This document shows positions 1 through 9,202 of a stretch of 64,000 nt of DNA, in pieces. The DNA is taken from NCBI GenBank assembly GCA_000227505.4, contig AGIF02000001.1, forward strand, positions 764,035 through 828,034, written 5' to 3'. Every line of letters begins with the position of its first letter. The stretch's first letter is position 1. The translations under genes and the position numbers were made by a program. The stretch comes from a gamma proteobacterium HIMB55 (lineage in GTDB: Bacteria > Pseudomonadota > Gammaproteobacteria > Pseudomonadales > Halieaceae). The notes under the pieces were generated by a model. The model saw only the letters and a program-made list of their open reading frames with translations, made no database searches and was not told where the DNA came from.

Positions 1-761
1 GCAAGCGCCATCTCCGCAACTTCATCGGGATGCGTGGTCTTGAGGTCAAAACCATACTCTTCGGCCATGCGCTTCATATCTTCGACCGAGTTGATGCCCG
101 TTTCGTTGCCTGTGACACCCTTATCAAACTCATCGGGACGAACCCGACCTGAGTTAAACAAGCCGGTTTCTACCACATAGGGGCCAGGGAATAGGGCGCT
201 GACAACGACCGGCAAACCGCCCATTTGCACCTGGTAGTGCAGGTTCTCGGTGATGGTGTGGACGGCGGCTTTAGTTGCTGTGTAGATCGGAACATCGGGT
301 AGCACGGTGTAGGCGCCATTGCCCGAGCCAGTAATGATCATGTGGGTTCTGTCGGCACGGGTGATCAGGTAGGGCATGAACACATTGATGCTATTCACGG
401 CGCCCCAAAGATTCACATTGAAGCACCACTGCCAATCCTTCTCGGAGAATCCCCAAATGGGACCCGCTTCGCCGGCACCGATTCCGGCGTTGGCAAATAC
501 CAAGTCCACTTGCGAGAAGGTCTCAAGCGACGCGTCTAGAAGGCCTTGCAGGCTCTCAGTTGACGTTACATCGCAGCGCTCAACGCGATGTGGAATATTC
601 TCTGCGGCAAGGTCTGTGGCGATGGCTTCCATTGCGTTGGCGTCAACATCGCCGATAACAACATTGGCGCCTGCGCGGCCGAGTCCAAAGGCGATGGATC
701 GACCAACCCCGCTTGCACCGCCCGTGATGACCGCGGTTTTACCCTGATAGTAATCGCTCAT
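1..761 (-). CDS. Short-chain dehydrogenase/reductase, 3' end cut by the window edge
   Basis: Reading the minus strand from ATG at 761 gives an open frame of about 253 residues that runs off the left edge without a stop. It starts MSDYYQGKTAVITGGASGVG, a classical SDR nucleotide-binding motif (TGxxxGxG), has an NAG motif and the active-site pair S...YxxxK (YTATK). The ATG overlaps the kshA stop as ATGA, so the two genes are almost certainly translationally coupled. An oxidoreductase acting on a hydroxy or keto group of a steroid intermediate is inferred from its neighbour; the family alone does not show the substrate. The C-terminus is not visible. Confidence 0.85.
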   Translation of the reverse strand, partial: MSDYYQGKTAVITGGASGVGRSIAFGLGRAGANVVIGDVDANAMEAIATDLAAENIPHRVERCDVTSTESLQGLLDASLETFSQVDLVFANAGIGAGEAGPIWGFSEKDWQWCFNVNLWGAVNSINVFMPYLITRADRTHMIITGSGNGAYTVLPDVPIYTATKAAVHTITENLHYQVQMGGLPVVVSALFPGPYVVETGLFNSGRVRPDEFDKGVTGNETGINSVEDMKRMAEEYGFDLKTTHPDEVAEMAL

Positions 762-1723
762 TGTTGACCTCGCGGGCTCTCTGGAAGGTAGAACTGACGG
801 ACCCACTTTCTGAACAGCACAAGGGTCTCATCGCCTTTACAGAAAATAGGCTGCCTGCGGTGAACCTTGTTTTCCCAAATGGGGTAGTCGTCTGAAAGAC
901 CTTCGATAATGCCATCCATGACCTGGTCGCCGACAAATTCGGCAATTTCGTTACGGACAATCAGTGTCCAGCGCAGCAGGGTCTCGTTGCGCGAAATCGG
1001 CTGTGCTGAGTTGTAAACCAGCATCTCAGCCCCGGGGCCATAGCTCGTCATTACACGCGCCAAGCCGGGCTGGAACATGGTCGCGTGAAGGCCACCTTTC
1101 ATGCCCTGTGCTTCGATTTCAGAGCGCAAGTGAACAGCACCATCGTCCTCAACAGCGACAGAGGAAGGTGGCGTTTGATTTTGCTTGTGCACGTACTGGA
1201 AGTGTTCGGGGTCACAGGAGTTCTCGGCGATATCCTGAATGTGAACGGGAATGTTGAATTCAACTTGGCGCGGTTCGGTCCAGTTCTCATCACCGATTTG
1301 CTCGATGACGGGGACTTCACGGTCTGGCTCAGCGCCTGTGGGATGGAACCACATGTAGATTTCGCCGTTCACTTCGCTAGTAGGCCAGTTCTGTACCTTG
1401 GCGCGGGTTGGAATCGTGTCGCAATAAGGGATGTGGTTGCACTTACCGTCGCCACCGAATTGCCAGCCGTGGAAAGGACACTGGATAGACTCACCAACCA
1501 CTTTGCCGTTGACGCCCAAGTGCGCACCGAGGTGGGGACAAAAGGCATCGTGAACCCGAGCCTCGCCTGATTCAGTGCGGTATACGACAAGCTCTCGATC
1601 GAGTGCGCTAACCGCTTTTACGTCGCCGGGTTCCAGCTCATGACTTCTCGCAACTGACCACCAGCCAATTGGAAAGTCCGGTGCGGTATTCGTTTTTGAA
1701 TCGCAAACTGCAATGAGTTCCAT
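758..1723 (-). CDS. kshA: 3-ketosteroid 9alpha-hydroxylase, Rieske oxygenase subunit (KshA-like)
   Basis: A 321-residue Rieske non-heme iron oxygenase. The [2Fe-2S] ligands are C62-x-H64 and C82-x2-H85, followed by a GGDGKC stretch typical of KshA. The mononuclear iron site is visible as N168, D171, H174 and H179. KshA hydroxylates C9 of androsta-1,4-diene-3,17-dione; together with delta1-dehydrogenation this opens ring B. The start has an AAGGA ribosome site 9-10 nt upstream. It lies 30 bp after an amidohydrolase gene and overlaps the following SDR by 4 bp, so the three look like one operon. The electron-donating reductase KshB is not encoded in this window. Other KshA-like Rieske proteins act on related steroids, so the exact substrate is inferred. 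Confidence 0.8.
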   Translation of the reverse strand: MELIAVCDSKTNTAPDFPIGWWSVARSHELEPGDVKAVSALDRELVVYRTESGEARVHDAFCPHLGAHLGVNGKVVGESIQCPFHGWQFGGDGKCNHIPYCDTIPTRAKVQNWPTSEVNGEIYMWFHPTGAEPDREVPVIEQIGDENWTEPRQVEFNIPVHIQDIAENSCDPEHFQYVHKQNQTPPSSVAVEDDGAVHLRSEIEAQGMKGGLHATMFQPGLARVMTSYGPGAEMLVYNSAQPISRNETLLRWTLIVRNEIAEFVGDQVMDGIIEGLSDDYPIWENKVHRRQPIFCKGDETLVLFRKWVRQFYLPESPRGQQ

Positions 1724-1753
1724 GTGAGTTTGATCCTTTGTTTTTGTTGTCTG

Positions 1754-2971
1754 TTAAGCGCCAAATATATCAGTGGATGGGCCAATGTCAGCTGCAAGTC
1801 CGTCGAGGTAAGCGCGATCGAGTCCATAGAACTCGATAGCGTTGCCACCCAAGATCTTGCGTCCTGCATCTGCGTCGAAGCCCTTGAAAGTGTCGAGGTA
1901 GTACTGCGCCGTATTCGGCCACGTGCCCTCAGGGTGGGGGAAATCACTGCCCCACATGATTTGTTCGAGACCAATCTGATCTCTCATGTCGAGGTCACGA
2001 CGCGGCACACACGATGCGCCGATACCGCAGTTACGCGCGAAATACTCGCTGGGTGCCATTGACAAATGTGAACGGAAATCACCCAGCTTGGCGGAGAACT
2101 GCACGTCTGTGTAGTTGTGATCGAGGAGCATTAGCCATGACGGCACCATAAACATGGTACCGCCCTCGACAACCATCGCCTTGAGTCGTGGGAAACGCTC
2201 GAAAACACCGCCCCACAACATGAAGGTCAGCGGACGATACAGCCAAAACATGACTTCGGAGACGTAGGCGCCCATAGCACCTGGAAGCTCGTCGCTACGG
2301 TCTTCGTTGGGGAAGGCTGGGCCAAAGTATTCGTTGTGTGGCGCTGGGCCGGAGTGGAAGTGGATGACGATGCCCAGATCTTCACAGACCTCCCAGAAGG
2401 GGTCGTACTTCACGTCGTGGTAGGCCGCGTGCTCGCCCCACATAGTTGGGAGCATGACTCCCTTCAGGCCGTTCTCGTGACACCAGCGTGCCGCATCAAC
2501 AGCTTGCTGAACATCAAACAAAAGCGGAATCGACGCGACGCCAAAGTGTCGTTTCGGGTCGTTAGCCACAAGCTCTGACAACCAGCGGTTGTGCGCCATT
2601 GCACCTGCCCACTGCAGTTCAGGCACGGCGTCTTTCGGTGACAAGCCAAGCCCAGCACCGAACGGTGGTGTGTTCTGCTCGGTAATGCCATCCGGGAAGA
2701 TGATTTCCGCGGCAATGCCATCTTTCGCGAGCATCTTGTGTCGCTCGCCGTATTCCCACGCGCCAGTCAGCTCTTGTTGGATAGGCGCTCGCCATTCGTC
2801 GTTGATCTCTTTGATCAAGAACTGCTGCTCGGCCTTGTCCATCATCTCAATTTGGACGTCTACAGCCATGTCGATGAAGTCGTGGTACTTCGAATCAACA
2901 TAGGGTTTGTACTGAGCAATCGGCAGTCCGGCGTGGCAGTCCGTGGAGACGACGGTTAAACGGTCAGTCAT
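1754..2971 (-). CDS. Amidohydrolase family 2 metal-dependent hydrolase
   Basis: A 405-residue TIM-barrel protein of the amidohydrolase-2 group, which also includes ACMSD-like decarboxylases. Visible metal or active-site motifs are STDCHAG near the N-terminus, IHFHSG in the middle and GSDFPHPEG near the C-terminus. The N-terminal DxH replaces the classical HxH, as is common in this group. A GAGG ribosome site precedes ATG 2971. It is the first gene of the apparent operon with kshA and an SDR. Such proteins recur in steroid and polycyclic degradation clusters, but their reaction there is not established; hydrolysis or decarboxylation of a ring-cleavage product is only a guess. Confidence 0.8.
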   Translation of the reverse strand: MTDRLTVVSTDCHAGLPIAQYKPYVDSKYHDFIDMAVDVQIEMMDKAEQQFLIKEINDEWRAPIQQELTGAWEYGERHKMLAKDGIAAEIIFPDGITEQNTPPFGAGLGLSPKDAVPELQWAGAMAHNRWLSELVANDPKRHFGVASIPLLFDVQQAVDAARWCHENGLKGVMLPTMWGEHAAYHDVKYDPFWEVCEDLGIVIHFHSGPAPHNEYFGPAFPNEDRSDELPGAMGAYVSEVMFWLYRPLTFMLWGGVFERFPRLKAMVVEGGTMFMVPSWLMLLDHNYTDVQFSAKLGDFRSHLSMAPSEYFARNCGIGASCVPRRDLDMRDQIGLEQIMWGSDFPHPEGTWPNTAQYYLDTFKGFDADAGRKILGGNAIEFYGLDRAYLDGLAADIGPSTDIFGA

Positions 2972-3118
2972 AGGATCCTCGATGTGTGAACGTTGTTATT
3001 ACTGGATACGATGAACATAGGGGACGGGATGCGCAAGAGCAACTAGCAGATAGGTCTTGTCCTAGTCCAGTTGAGGGGGCTGAGCGCTTCCGAACAGAGA
3101 GGGGAGTGCAGCAAAAAC

Positions 3119-4507
3119 TCACTGAAGTTTTTCAAGTTCGCTATCCAGCCAATACAGCTCGTAGTCGTTACCAATAGGTTCGGCCTGCTTTTTGAGTGCA
3201 AGTAACGTCTCGGTTCTCAGCGCTCGCTGCGTCTCTGTTACATCGGTACCCTCGAGCAACTCGAGTAGCAGTAAGGCTTTCTCAGGGGTCCCGGCATCCA
3301 AATAACGCCGCACTTGCAGGCGCGCCGCATCAAGATCCATCAGCTCAGCAACATCCGCCAAAATCGCGCGCTGAGAGGTTGGGTAAAGCTCACTCGTTCG
3401 ATCAAAGTGGAACCACGTCGCGTAGTACTCCCAAATGGATTTAACCGCCCAACTGACCTTGCCATGAGATTGCGAAAGGCTGAGCTCCTGAGGTAGCGCG
3501 ACGCTGCTCATGAGCTCCTCAACTGAAAACCCTGAGTTCATACCCGCCACTGTCTCGTCGTGAACGTGCTGGACCGCATCGCGGATTTTTCGCATGTCGC
3601 GGGCAATATTGTCGCCGCCGACCACGGGCTCGAGATGGCTAGGGAGGATCATCTCCGGCTCGAGCGCTACGATGCGGTTGAGCGAATCGACGTATTCGAT
3701 GGGTTTGCGAACTTTCTCTCCCCGCATCGTGAACACATTCGGGAATTGCGGGAACTGGGGTCCAAAAAAGTCACCTGAGAGCAGTATCTTTTCGTCGGGT
3801 AACCATAAGACAATGTTGTCCGCGCCCTCGGCGCCCGGTGTTCCGTAGACCTCGAATCGTCTCCCACCCAGCGTGAAACGATAGGGCTCACCGTTACCTA
3901 CGCGAACGTCGGGAATGAGACCTCGGAAATCCATGCCGGGGAGTGTGCGGGGCGTTTCAGGAATCCATGGAAAAAGGGTTCGGTTACGTTGATGAAGATA
4001 AGGGTTTAGCTCGGTGAGGTAGCGCTGCTCTTCTTCAAACTCCTCATGCGCAACGATTTCTGCGTTGCCTTCATCCCAGAGTCGCGTGCCGCCCACATGG
4101 TCGGCGTGGCTGTGACTCAGGATGATTTTCTTAGGTTCTTCGTCGCCTATGGCCGCTTTGAGCTTTGCAATCTGCTCGCTGGCCTGAATGATCAAGCCCG
4201 TATCGAAAATGACATTTCCTTCACTGGTCTCGATGGCAAAGCTATTACCCACGCCCGAGGCTTGAAAGATACCCGGTGCAACCTCACTCACGGCAATGGG
4301 TAGGGTGATCAGTTCGGCAGCGGCGAGACCGCGCGCGTTGTTCTCGGCCACCACGTCAGACATGTTGGCTACCGCTGCCTTCCCCGCGGCACTCGCAATG
4401 GTCTGTCGCGCCTTGCTCTGCAATCTATCAAGATTCGGTAGCACCAAAACGGCGGCTAATATAAGGGCAAGAACACCCGAAGTGATTAGAAGATTTTTAC
4501 GCTGCAT
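3119..4507 (-). CDS. Membrane-anchored or exported metallo-beta-lactamase-fold hydrolase, alkylsulfatase-like
   Basis: A 462-residue protein from ATG 4507; an upstream in-frame start at 4558 would run through the divergent promoter and before the hydrophobic segment, so I reject it. Residues 5-23 form one hydrophobic helix (signal anchor or signal peptide). The MBL metal motif HxHxDH is at H132/H134/D136/H137, with later ligands in SGDFFG and PSHLEP. The C-terminal 120 residues contain a WEYYATWF...YPTS segment that resembles the dimerisation region of class III (SdsA1-type) alkylsulfatases. It diverges from a formylglycine sulfatase gene across 80 bp. A sulfate-ester hydrolase is the best inference; other MBL hydrolases cannot be excluded. 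Confidence 0.7.
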   Translation of the reverse strand: MQRKNLLITSGVLALILAAVLVLPNLDRLQSKARQTIASAAGKAAVANMSDVVAENNARGLAAAELITLPIAVSEVAPGIFQASGVGNSFAIETSEGNVIFDTGLIIQASEQIAKLKAAIGDEEPKKIILSHSHADHVGGTRLWDEGNAEIVAHEEFEEEQRYLTELNPYLHQRNRTLFPWIPETPRTLPGMDFRGLIPDVRVGNGEPYRFTLGGRRFEVYGTPGAEGADNIVLWLPDEKILLSGDFFGPQFPQFPNVFTMRGEKVRKPIEYVDSLNRIVALEPEMILPSHLEPVVGGDNIARDMRKIRDAVQHVHDETVAGMNSGFSVEELMSSVALPQELSLSQSHGKVSWAVKSIWEYYATWFHFDRTSELYPTSQRAILADVAELMDLDAARLQVRRYLDAGTPEKALLLLELLEGTDVTETQRALRTETLLALKKQAEPIGNDYELYWLDSELEKLQ

Positions 4508-4587
4508 GGTTTTCACTCTTATTGTCTGCGCGATACTCTCTGAGACACAGTGTGCCACAGCACGATAATAAAAAAGGAAGGTGGGTT

Positions 4588-6207
4588 ATGGTCCGAATAG
4601 GGGCCTTTTGCTTGAGCGTTCTCGTTTTTCTGACGTCGTCCTCCGTGTTTGCCGGTGACAAGCCGAATATCATTGTCATGGTGGCAGATGACCTCGGTTG
4701 GGCGGATGTAGGGTTTCACGGCAACCAGATCATCGAGACACCCTCGCTCGATCGTATTGCCGCCGAGGGAACCCAACTGAATCGGTTCTATACCACTCCG
4801 ATTTGCTCGCCCACGCGCGCGGCCTTGATGACAGGGCGGGATCCGATTCGATTGGGTGTTGCTTACTCCACAATAATGCCGTGGCATAACAACGGGATTC
4901 ATCCCGAGGAGACCTTCCTTCCTGAGTTATTTGCAGGCGCGGGCTATCAAACGGCGATGGTGGGGAAGTGGCACTTGGGTCATGCGCAGCAGACCTACCA
5001 CCCAAATGCGCGAGGCTTTGAACATTTTTACGGCCACCTGCATACCGAGGTAGGCTTCTTCCCACCCTTTGCGAGCTTGGGCGGTAAAGACTTTCAGCGT
5101 AACGGCGTTTCTATCGACGATCAGGGTTACGAGAGTTACTTACTCGCCGACGAGGTCAGTCGCTACATTCGTGAGCGCGATGCGGCAAAGCCCTTCTTTA
5201 TTTACATGCCGTTTATTGCGCCTCATACGCCACTCGATGCCCCAGAGGACCTGAAAGCCAAGTACGCCGATATGGAGGATGATCGGGGTAAGTCGCGCAG
5301 TAAAATGGCGGATAACACGCGATTTATGGCGAAAGTCACCCGCCGAGAGAGTGCGCGTCCCATGTATGCCGCGGTAGTCGACGGCATGGATCAGTCTATC
5401 GGTAGAGTATTAGACACGCTCGATGCCGAGGGGCTAACCGACAATACGATAGTGCTTTTTTTCTCGGATAACGGGGGAGCGGTGTACGCCATCGGCGGTG
5501 CAGACAACGCGCCGTTGCGTGGCGGCAAGGGCGATACCTTTGAGGGTGGCATCCGGGTGGTTGCCACCATGCGTTGGCCTGAAAAGATCGCCCCGGGCGG
5601 CAAAGTCGACTCAATTATGTCGGTGATGGACGTTTTCCCCACACTGCTTGCCGCAGCCGGTATCGAGCCCGCGACGCGCCATCGCCTGGACGGACGAAAT
5701 TTACTCCCGGCCATCGTCGATGGTGAAGACGTTGCGCGCGAGGATCTTCTGTTCTTCATCGCTGAGTCGCCCTTTAAAAACACGGTGAACGTCACCGCAT
5801 TCAACGACGAGTGGAAGTTGGTCCAGCGCATCGAGACAGGGTTTACATCGGTTGAGGTCAGCAATTTTCTCTTCGATATCAACGCAGACCCCAATGAGTA
5901 TCAGAACCTAGCGCTTGAGCACCCTGACGTCGTGGCTGAGTTGGCTGATGAAATTCGCCACTGGAGAAACCTCTATCCCGTCGCGGGTACCCGTTCTGAA
6001 TTGATGCCACCGCCGGGATGGCGAGCGCCCCTCGATTGGGCTGATTATCCGTTGCAAGGGGATGTTCTCCAAGGTGAAGCATCCGGCGGTATGCCTCCCG
6101 AAAGCGCCATTCGTATGCTCGACTGGCAGTACGGTGAAAACGGACGCCTCATTTACAATTGCGAACCGTATCGTTGGGCTGGAGGCGGCCTGTGCAAAAG
6201 CCAATAG
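4588..6207 (+). CDS. Exported type I (formylglycine) sulfatase, arylsulfatase family
   Basis: A 539-residue protein. I use ATG 4588 rather than 4522 because AAGGAAGGTGG lies just upstream and a signal peptide begins there (residues 1-22, ending FAG). The alkaline-phosphatase-superfamily metal motif ADDLGW follows at about 33-38. The maturation motif is C73-S-P75-T-R77, so C73 should become formylglycine. FFSDNGG and KGDTFEGG supply further metal and substrate residues. It probably hydrolyses sulfate esters in the periplasm; in this context a sterol or steroid sulfate is attractive but unproven. The maturation enzyme is not in the window. It diverges from the MBL alkylsulfatase-like gene. Confidence 0.88.
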   Translation: MVRIGAFCLSVLVFLTSSSVFAGDKPNIIVMVADDLGWADVGFHGNQIIETPSLDRIAAEGTQLNRFYTTPICSPTRAALMTGRDPIRLGVAYSTIMPWHNNGIHPEETFLPELFAGAGYQTAMVGKWHLGHAQQTYHPNARGFEHFYGHLHTEVGFFPPFASLGGKDFQRNGVSIDDQGYESYLLADEVSRYIRERDAAKPFFIYMPFIAPHTPLDAPEDLKAKYADMEDDRGKSRSKMADNTRFMAKVTRRESARPMYAAVVDGMDQSIGRVLDTLDAEGLTDNTIVLFFSDNGGAVYAIGGADNAPLRGGKGDTFEGGIRVVATMRWPEKIAPGGKVDSIMSVMDVFPTLLAAAGIEPATRHRLDGRNLLPAIVDGEDVAREDLLFFIAESPFKNTVNVTAFNDEWKLVQRIETGFTSVEVSNFLFDINADPNEYQNLALEHPDVVAELADEIRHWRNLYPVAGTRSELMPPPGWRAPLDWADYPLQGDVLQGEASGGMPPESAIRMLDWQYGENGRLIYNCEPYRWAGGGLCKSQ

Positions 6208-6336
6208 ATCAGCGCTTCGTGGCGATTTCCGTTTTGGGTCAGAGTCTTAGCGCCTGTGTCCTACGGTGTTTTCGCACCGTTCAAAGTACATGCAAAAGTG
6301 CCTGCCATGGCACCAACACAAATGCCTACCGCAGTA

Positions 6337-7542
6337 ATGATAGCTGTGAGGGCCATTGCCACAGCATATGCTCAGAGATTGGGGAGTCATGGCTTGGATA
6401 AGCTTGTACAAAAACAGCTGATCCAGCGCTTGGACGATACGATGTCTGCGAACGCCGAGCCGTCCAAGGGTCAAACACATCGCCTTTCTGCGAAGCGTTA
6501 CACCTGTGAAGACGAGTATCTCCGGGAACAGCAAACGTTATTTAGTCGCTACCCAGTCATTGTTGGGCATCAATCCCAGCTGCCGAACGTGGGTGATTAC
6601 CTAACCACCGAGCTCGCTGGCGTCCCACTGGTCGCTATTCGCTCGGAAATCGACACGATCTCCGTCTTTATAAATGCGTGCCGGCATCGCGGCGCTAAGT
6701 TGCTAAACGCGGAGCGTGGTCAATGCAAAACGCGGTTGATTTGTCCGTATCACGCTTGGAGCTACGACCGGGCGGGTCATTTGGTCGGTGTACCCAAAGA
6801 GTCCTCGTTTGGTGAGTTAGACAAATCAGCGCTCGGGCTTCGTGAAGTCCACAGTGAGCTTCGCCACGGATTTATCTGGGTGACGCTAACACCAGGTGAA
6901 CAACCGGTAAGTGTTGCCGACCATTTGGGTGCGGCGATGAACCATGACTTGGAATGCCTGAATACGGCGGAGCACGAGGTATTTCGTTCTGAGCGAGTCA
7001 GCGTGAATGCCAACTGGAAATTGGTTATGGACGCTTTTGCCGAGGGCTATCACGTATCAGCGCTTCATAAAGAGAGCATTGCGCCATTCTTTTTTGATGT
7101 GACCTTGCTCGATGACTTCACACCTCATGTTCGTCAGGTGGGGGCGAGAAAGTCATTGGCAGACGTTGATCGGAAGCGTTTTACCGATGCTGACTTCAGA
7201 GAGGCGACCACCGGGTTCTACAACCTCTTCCCCAACAGTATCTTTGTCTTACACCCGTTGTGGATCTCACAGGTCATGTTGGAGCCGAAAGCCGCCGACA
7301 GGGTTGATGTTGTTCACAATATGCTTGTCCCAGTCGATGAAAACTTGCGGGCCAACGACTCTCGCTTGGAGCGAAGTTTTCAGCTGATTCACAACGAGGT
7401 CTTCGTCAAAGAGGACCTCAATATAGCCGCCAGCATTCAGAGCACGCTCAAGAGTGGACTCGAGGAGTCGCTTCATCTTGGCAGCGCGGAAGAGGGCGTC
7501 CGCTTATTTCACGCAGCGCGGGATAAAGCCCTGAAGGGTTAG
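6337..7542 (+). CDS. Rieske non-heme iron ring-hydroxylating oxygenase, alpha subunit
   Basis: A Rieske oxygenase of about 400 residues. The cluster motif CRH...CPYH and the catalytic-iron segment NWKLVMDAFAEGYHVSALH (D-x-x-x-x-H-x4-H) are both present, so both metal sites should be intact. The start is uncertain: the frame is open from a GTG at 6256. Candidates are ATG 6307, ATG 6337 and ATG 6442, none with a convincing ribosome site. I favour 6337 because related proteins carry an N-terminal helix like the LVQKQLIQRLDD segment here. It is distinct from KshA. It lies between a sulfatase and a P450 gene, which fits hydroxylation of a steroid-like substrate, but the substrate is unknown. Confidence 0.8.
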   Translation: MIAVRAIATAYAQRLGSHGLDKLVQKQLIQRLDDTMSANAEPSKGQTHRLSAKRYTCEDEYLREQQTLFSRYPVIVGHQSQLPNVGDYLTTELAGVPLVAIRSEIDTISVFINACRHRGAKLLNAERGQCKTRLICPYHAWSYDRAGHLVGVPKESSFGELDKSALGLREVHSELRHGFIWVTLTPGEQPVSVADHLGAAMNHDLECLNTAEHEVFRSERVSVNANWKLVMDAFAEGYHVSALHKESIAPFFFDVTLLDDFTPHVRQVGARKSLADVDRKRFTDADFREATTGFYNLFPNSIFVLHPLWISQVMLEPKAADRVDVVHNMLVPVDENLRANDSRLERSFQLIHNEVFVKEDLNIAASIQSTLKSGLEESLHLGSAEEGVRLFHAARDKALKG

Positions 7543-7601
7543 GGAGCGTGCTGGAAGCTAATGGCAGCTAGTGAAGGTCTGACTTGACGTACATCCGTAT
7601 T

Positions 7602-7615
7602 AAGGTAACTACCTT
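7602..7615. promoter_or_regulatory. Palindromic operator candidate upstream of the P450 gene
   Basis: AAGGTA-AC-TACCTT is a perfect 6+6 bp inverted repeat with a 2-bp centre, 26 bp before the P450 start codon. It lies in the 98-bp gap after the Rieske gene. A TTGACG hexamer sits at 7584-7589, so the palindrome would fall across the likely promoter. No regulator gene is adjacent. Confidence 0.4.
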
Positions 7616-7640
7616 CAGCTAATCTCAAAGGGCCCGTGTT

Positions 7641-8903
7641 ATGTCTGGTGCTATGTCTGGTTGTCCGTTCACCCATCCCCTCGATCTCGATGCCTACAGT
7701 CGGGGTATGCCGTATGAGGCGCTTGCAGAGGCTCGGCAACAAGGCAGCTTCGTTCGCTACGAGGATCCAGCAACAGGCGTTCCTTACTGGGCTGCGGTCA
7801 AGCGCGACGCCTTGGACTTTGTCTCGCAAAACCCCGCTCTGTTTTCCTCGCAAACCGAGGGGCCTTTCCCCATGGAGCCTGAGGATGAGGTGCAGCGTGA
7901 GATCAATCAGATCATGCACGACAATAGTTTCATCGCCATGGATCCGCCGAAGCATGTTACCCATCGTCGTATCGTTAAGGATGCCTTTACGCCAAAAGCA
8001 GTGGCTGCCATGGAGCCCTGGCTGCGACAGCAAGCGAAGCTGATCGTCGATCGTGTTGCAAAGCGAGGCGAGTGTGAGTTTGTCGAGGAGGTCGCCGCTG
8101 AGTTGCCTCTGATGGCTATTCTCGAACTGCTCGGTGTTCCACTCGAGGATCGTCAGCAGTTTTTTAAGTGGACCAACACCATGACGTTTGCGGACGATCC
8201 CGACGTGGCAGGGGGCATGGCGGAAGCCCAGACCGCATCGTTTGAAGTCATGATTTATGCGGCTGAGCTCGCGCAAAAACAGCGCCAGGGCTATACCGGC
8301 CCGATTATTCAGGCGCTGCTTGAAGGTGAAATTGACGGGCAGCCCATCACCGATGAAATGTTCTCATGGGTGTTTATTCTGCTCATGGTGGGTGGAAACG
8401 AAAGCACGCGAACCGCAATAGCGCATGGGCTTAGGCTCTTGATGGAAAACCCGGACCAGCTACAGCACCTAGTCGATCACCCCGAGGATATCCCGGCAGC
8501 GGTTGAGGAAATGCTGCGCTACAACACGGCGTTTATCGCGATGCGCCGTACCGCCACGCAGGATATCGAGTGGCAGGGCTATAACATCAAGAAAGGCGAC
8601 AAGGTGGTGATGCACTATCACTCGGTGAATCACGATGAAGACGTTTTTGGCGATGATGCGCTGACCTTCGACATTCATCGCATGAAACGTATGCCGACTT
8701 TGAATCGCGAAATTCGCTCCTTCGGTATCGGTCAGCACTTTTGTTTGGGCATCAACCTAGCGCGGCTCGAGATGCGGATCATGTTTGAAGAGCTCCTGCC
8801 CAGGCTGAGAAACCCAGCGCTCGCGGGAGAGATTACGTACATGCGCTCCTATTTCATCAGCACGATCAAAAAGATGCCGATTACTTTCACGCCCGAGGTC
8901 TGA
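7641..8903 (+). CDS. Cytochrome P450, steroid-oxidising type (CYP125-like)
   Basis: A 420-residue soluble bacterial P450. The I-helix oxygen-activation motif GGNES is at 251-255, the K-helix ExxR at 290-293, and the heme loop FGIGQHFCLG places the heme thiolate at C368. The segments VVMHYHSVNHDEDVF and GGNESTRTAIAHG resemble actinobacterial CYP125/CYP142 enzymes, which oxidise the terminal carbon of the cholesterol side chain. That function is inferred from resemblance and context. An AAAGGG ribosome site precedes ATG 7641; a second ATG at 7653 is also possible. No ferredoxin gene is adjacent, so its redox partner is elsewhere. Confidence 0.85.
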   Translation: MSGAMSGCPFTHPLDLDAYSRGMPYEALAEARQQGSFVRYEDPATGVPYWAAVKRDALDFVSQNPALFSSQTEGPFPMEPEDEVQREINQIMHDNSFIAMDPPKHVTHRRIVKDAFTPKAVAAMEPWLRQQAKLIVDRVAKRGECEFVEEVAAELPLMAILELLGVPLEDRQQFFKWTNTMTFADDPDVAGGMAEAQTASFEVMIYAAELAQKQRQGYTGPIIQALLEGEIDGQPITDEMFSWVFILLMVGGNESTRTAIAHGLRLLMENPDQLQHLVDHPEDIPAAVEEMLRYNTAFIAMRRTATQDIEWQGYNIKKGDKVVMHYHSVNHDEDVFGDDALTFDIHRMKRMPTLNREIRSFGIGQHFCLGINLARLEMRIMFEELLPRLRNPALAGEITYMRSYFISTIKKMPITFTPEV

Positions 8904-9202
8904 ACCGCGCGCTTTAGCCTCATAACGAGCTAACAGCCTGAGCAGGGCAAAGTGAGAGGGTATTAGAGGTCGAGAGAGTGCGAGAGGGTGAGGAAATCAG
9001 CGGCTCAGTGAGCAGTGCAGCGAGTGCGCATTGGAGTGACTAAAGGCATTCAACGACTCCTGCGGTTAGTCCAATGGTTCATGTATCGCATTGCATGAGC
9101 GACGTTAGGCGTTAGGATACGGGTGGTTTTAGGCGCTCTGCATAAGTGTCAGATAAAAGAGCCAGACAATAAGAAAGAGTTAATGAAGCTCAAGGGGGCA
9201 AA
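8904..9202. other. 299-bp intergenic region without a recognisable gene
   Basis: Between the P450 stop and the next SDR. It contains a purine-rich, repetitive stretch (about 8951-9030) in which GAGAGAGTGC and GAGAGGGTGA follow each other directly. I found no convincing ORF, RNA gene or terminator. The end holds a GGGGG-rich ribosome site for the SDR at 9203. Confidence 0.5.

Noticed and set aside
3119-4558. Longer start (4558) for the MBL hydrolase
   Set aside because: It would overlap the divergent sulfatase promoter and add 17 residues before the hydrophobic segment; ATG 4507 directly precedes that segment.
7539-8276. Minus-strand open frame of 245 codons opposite the P450 gene
   Set aside because: Shadow of the P450 reading frame; no domain pattern or ribosome site.
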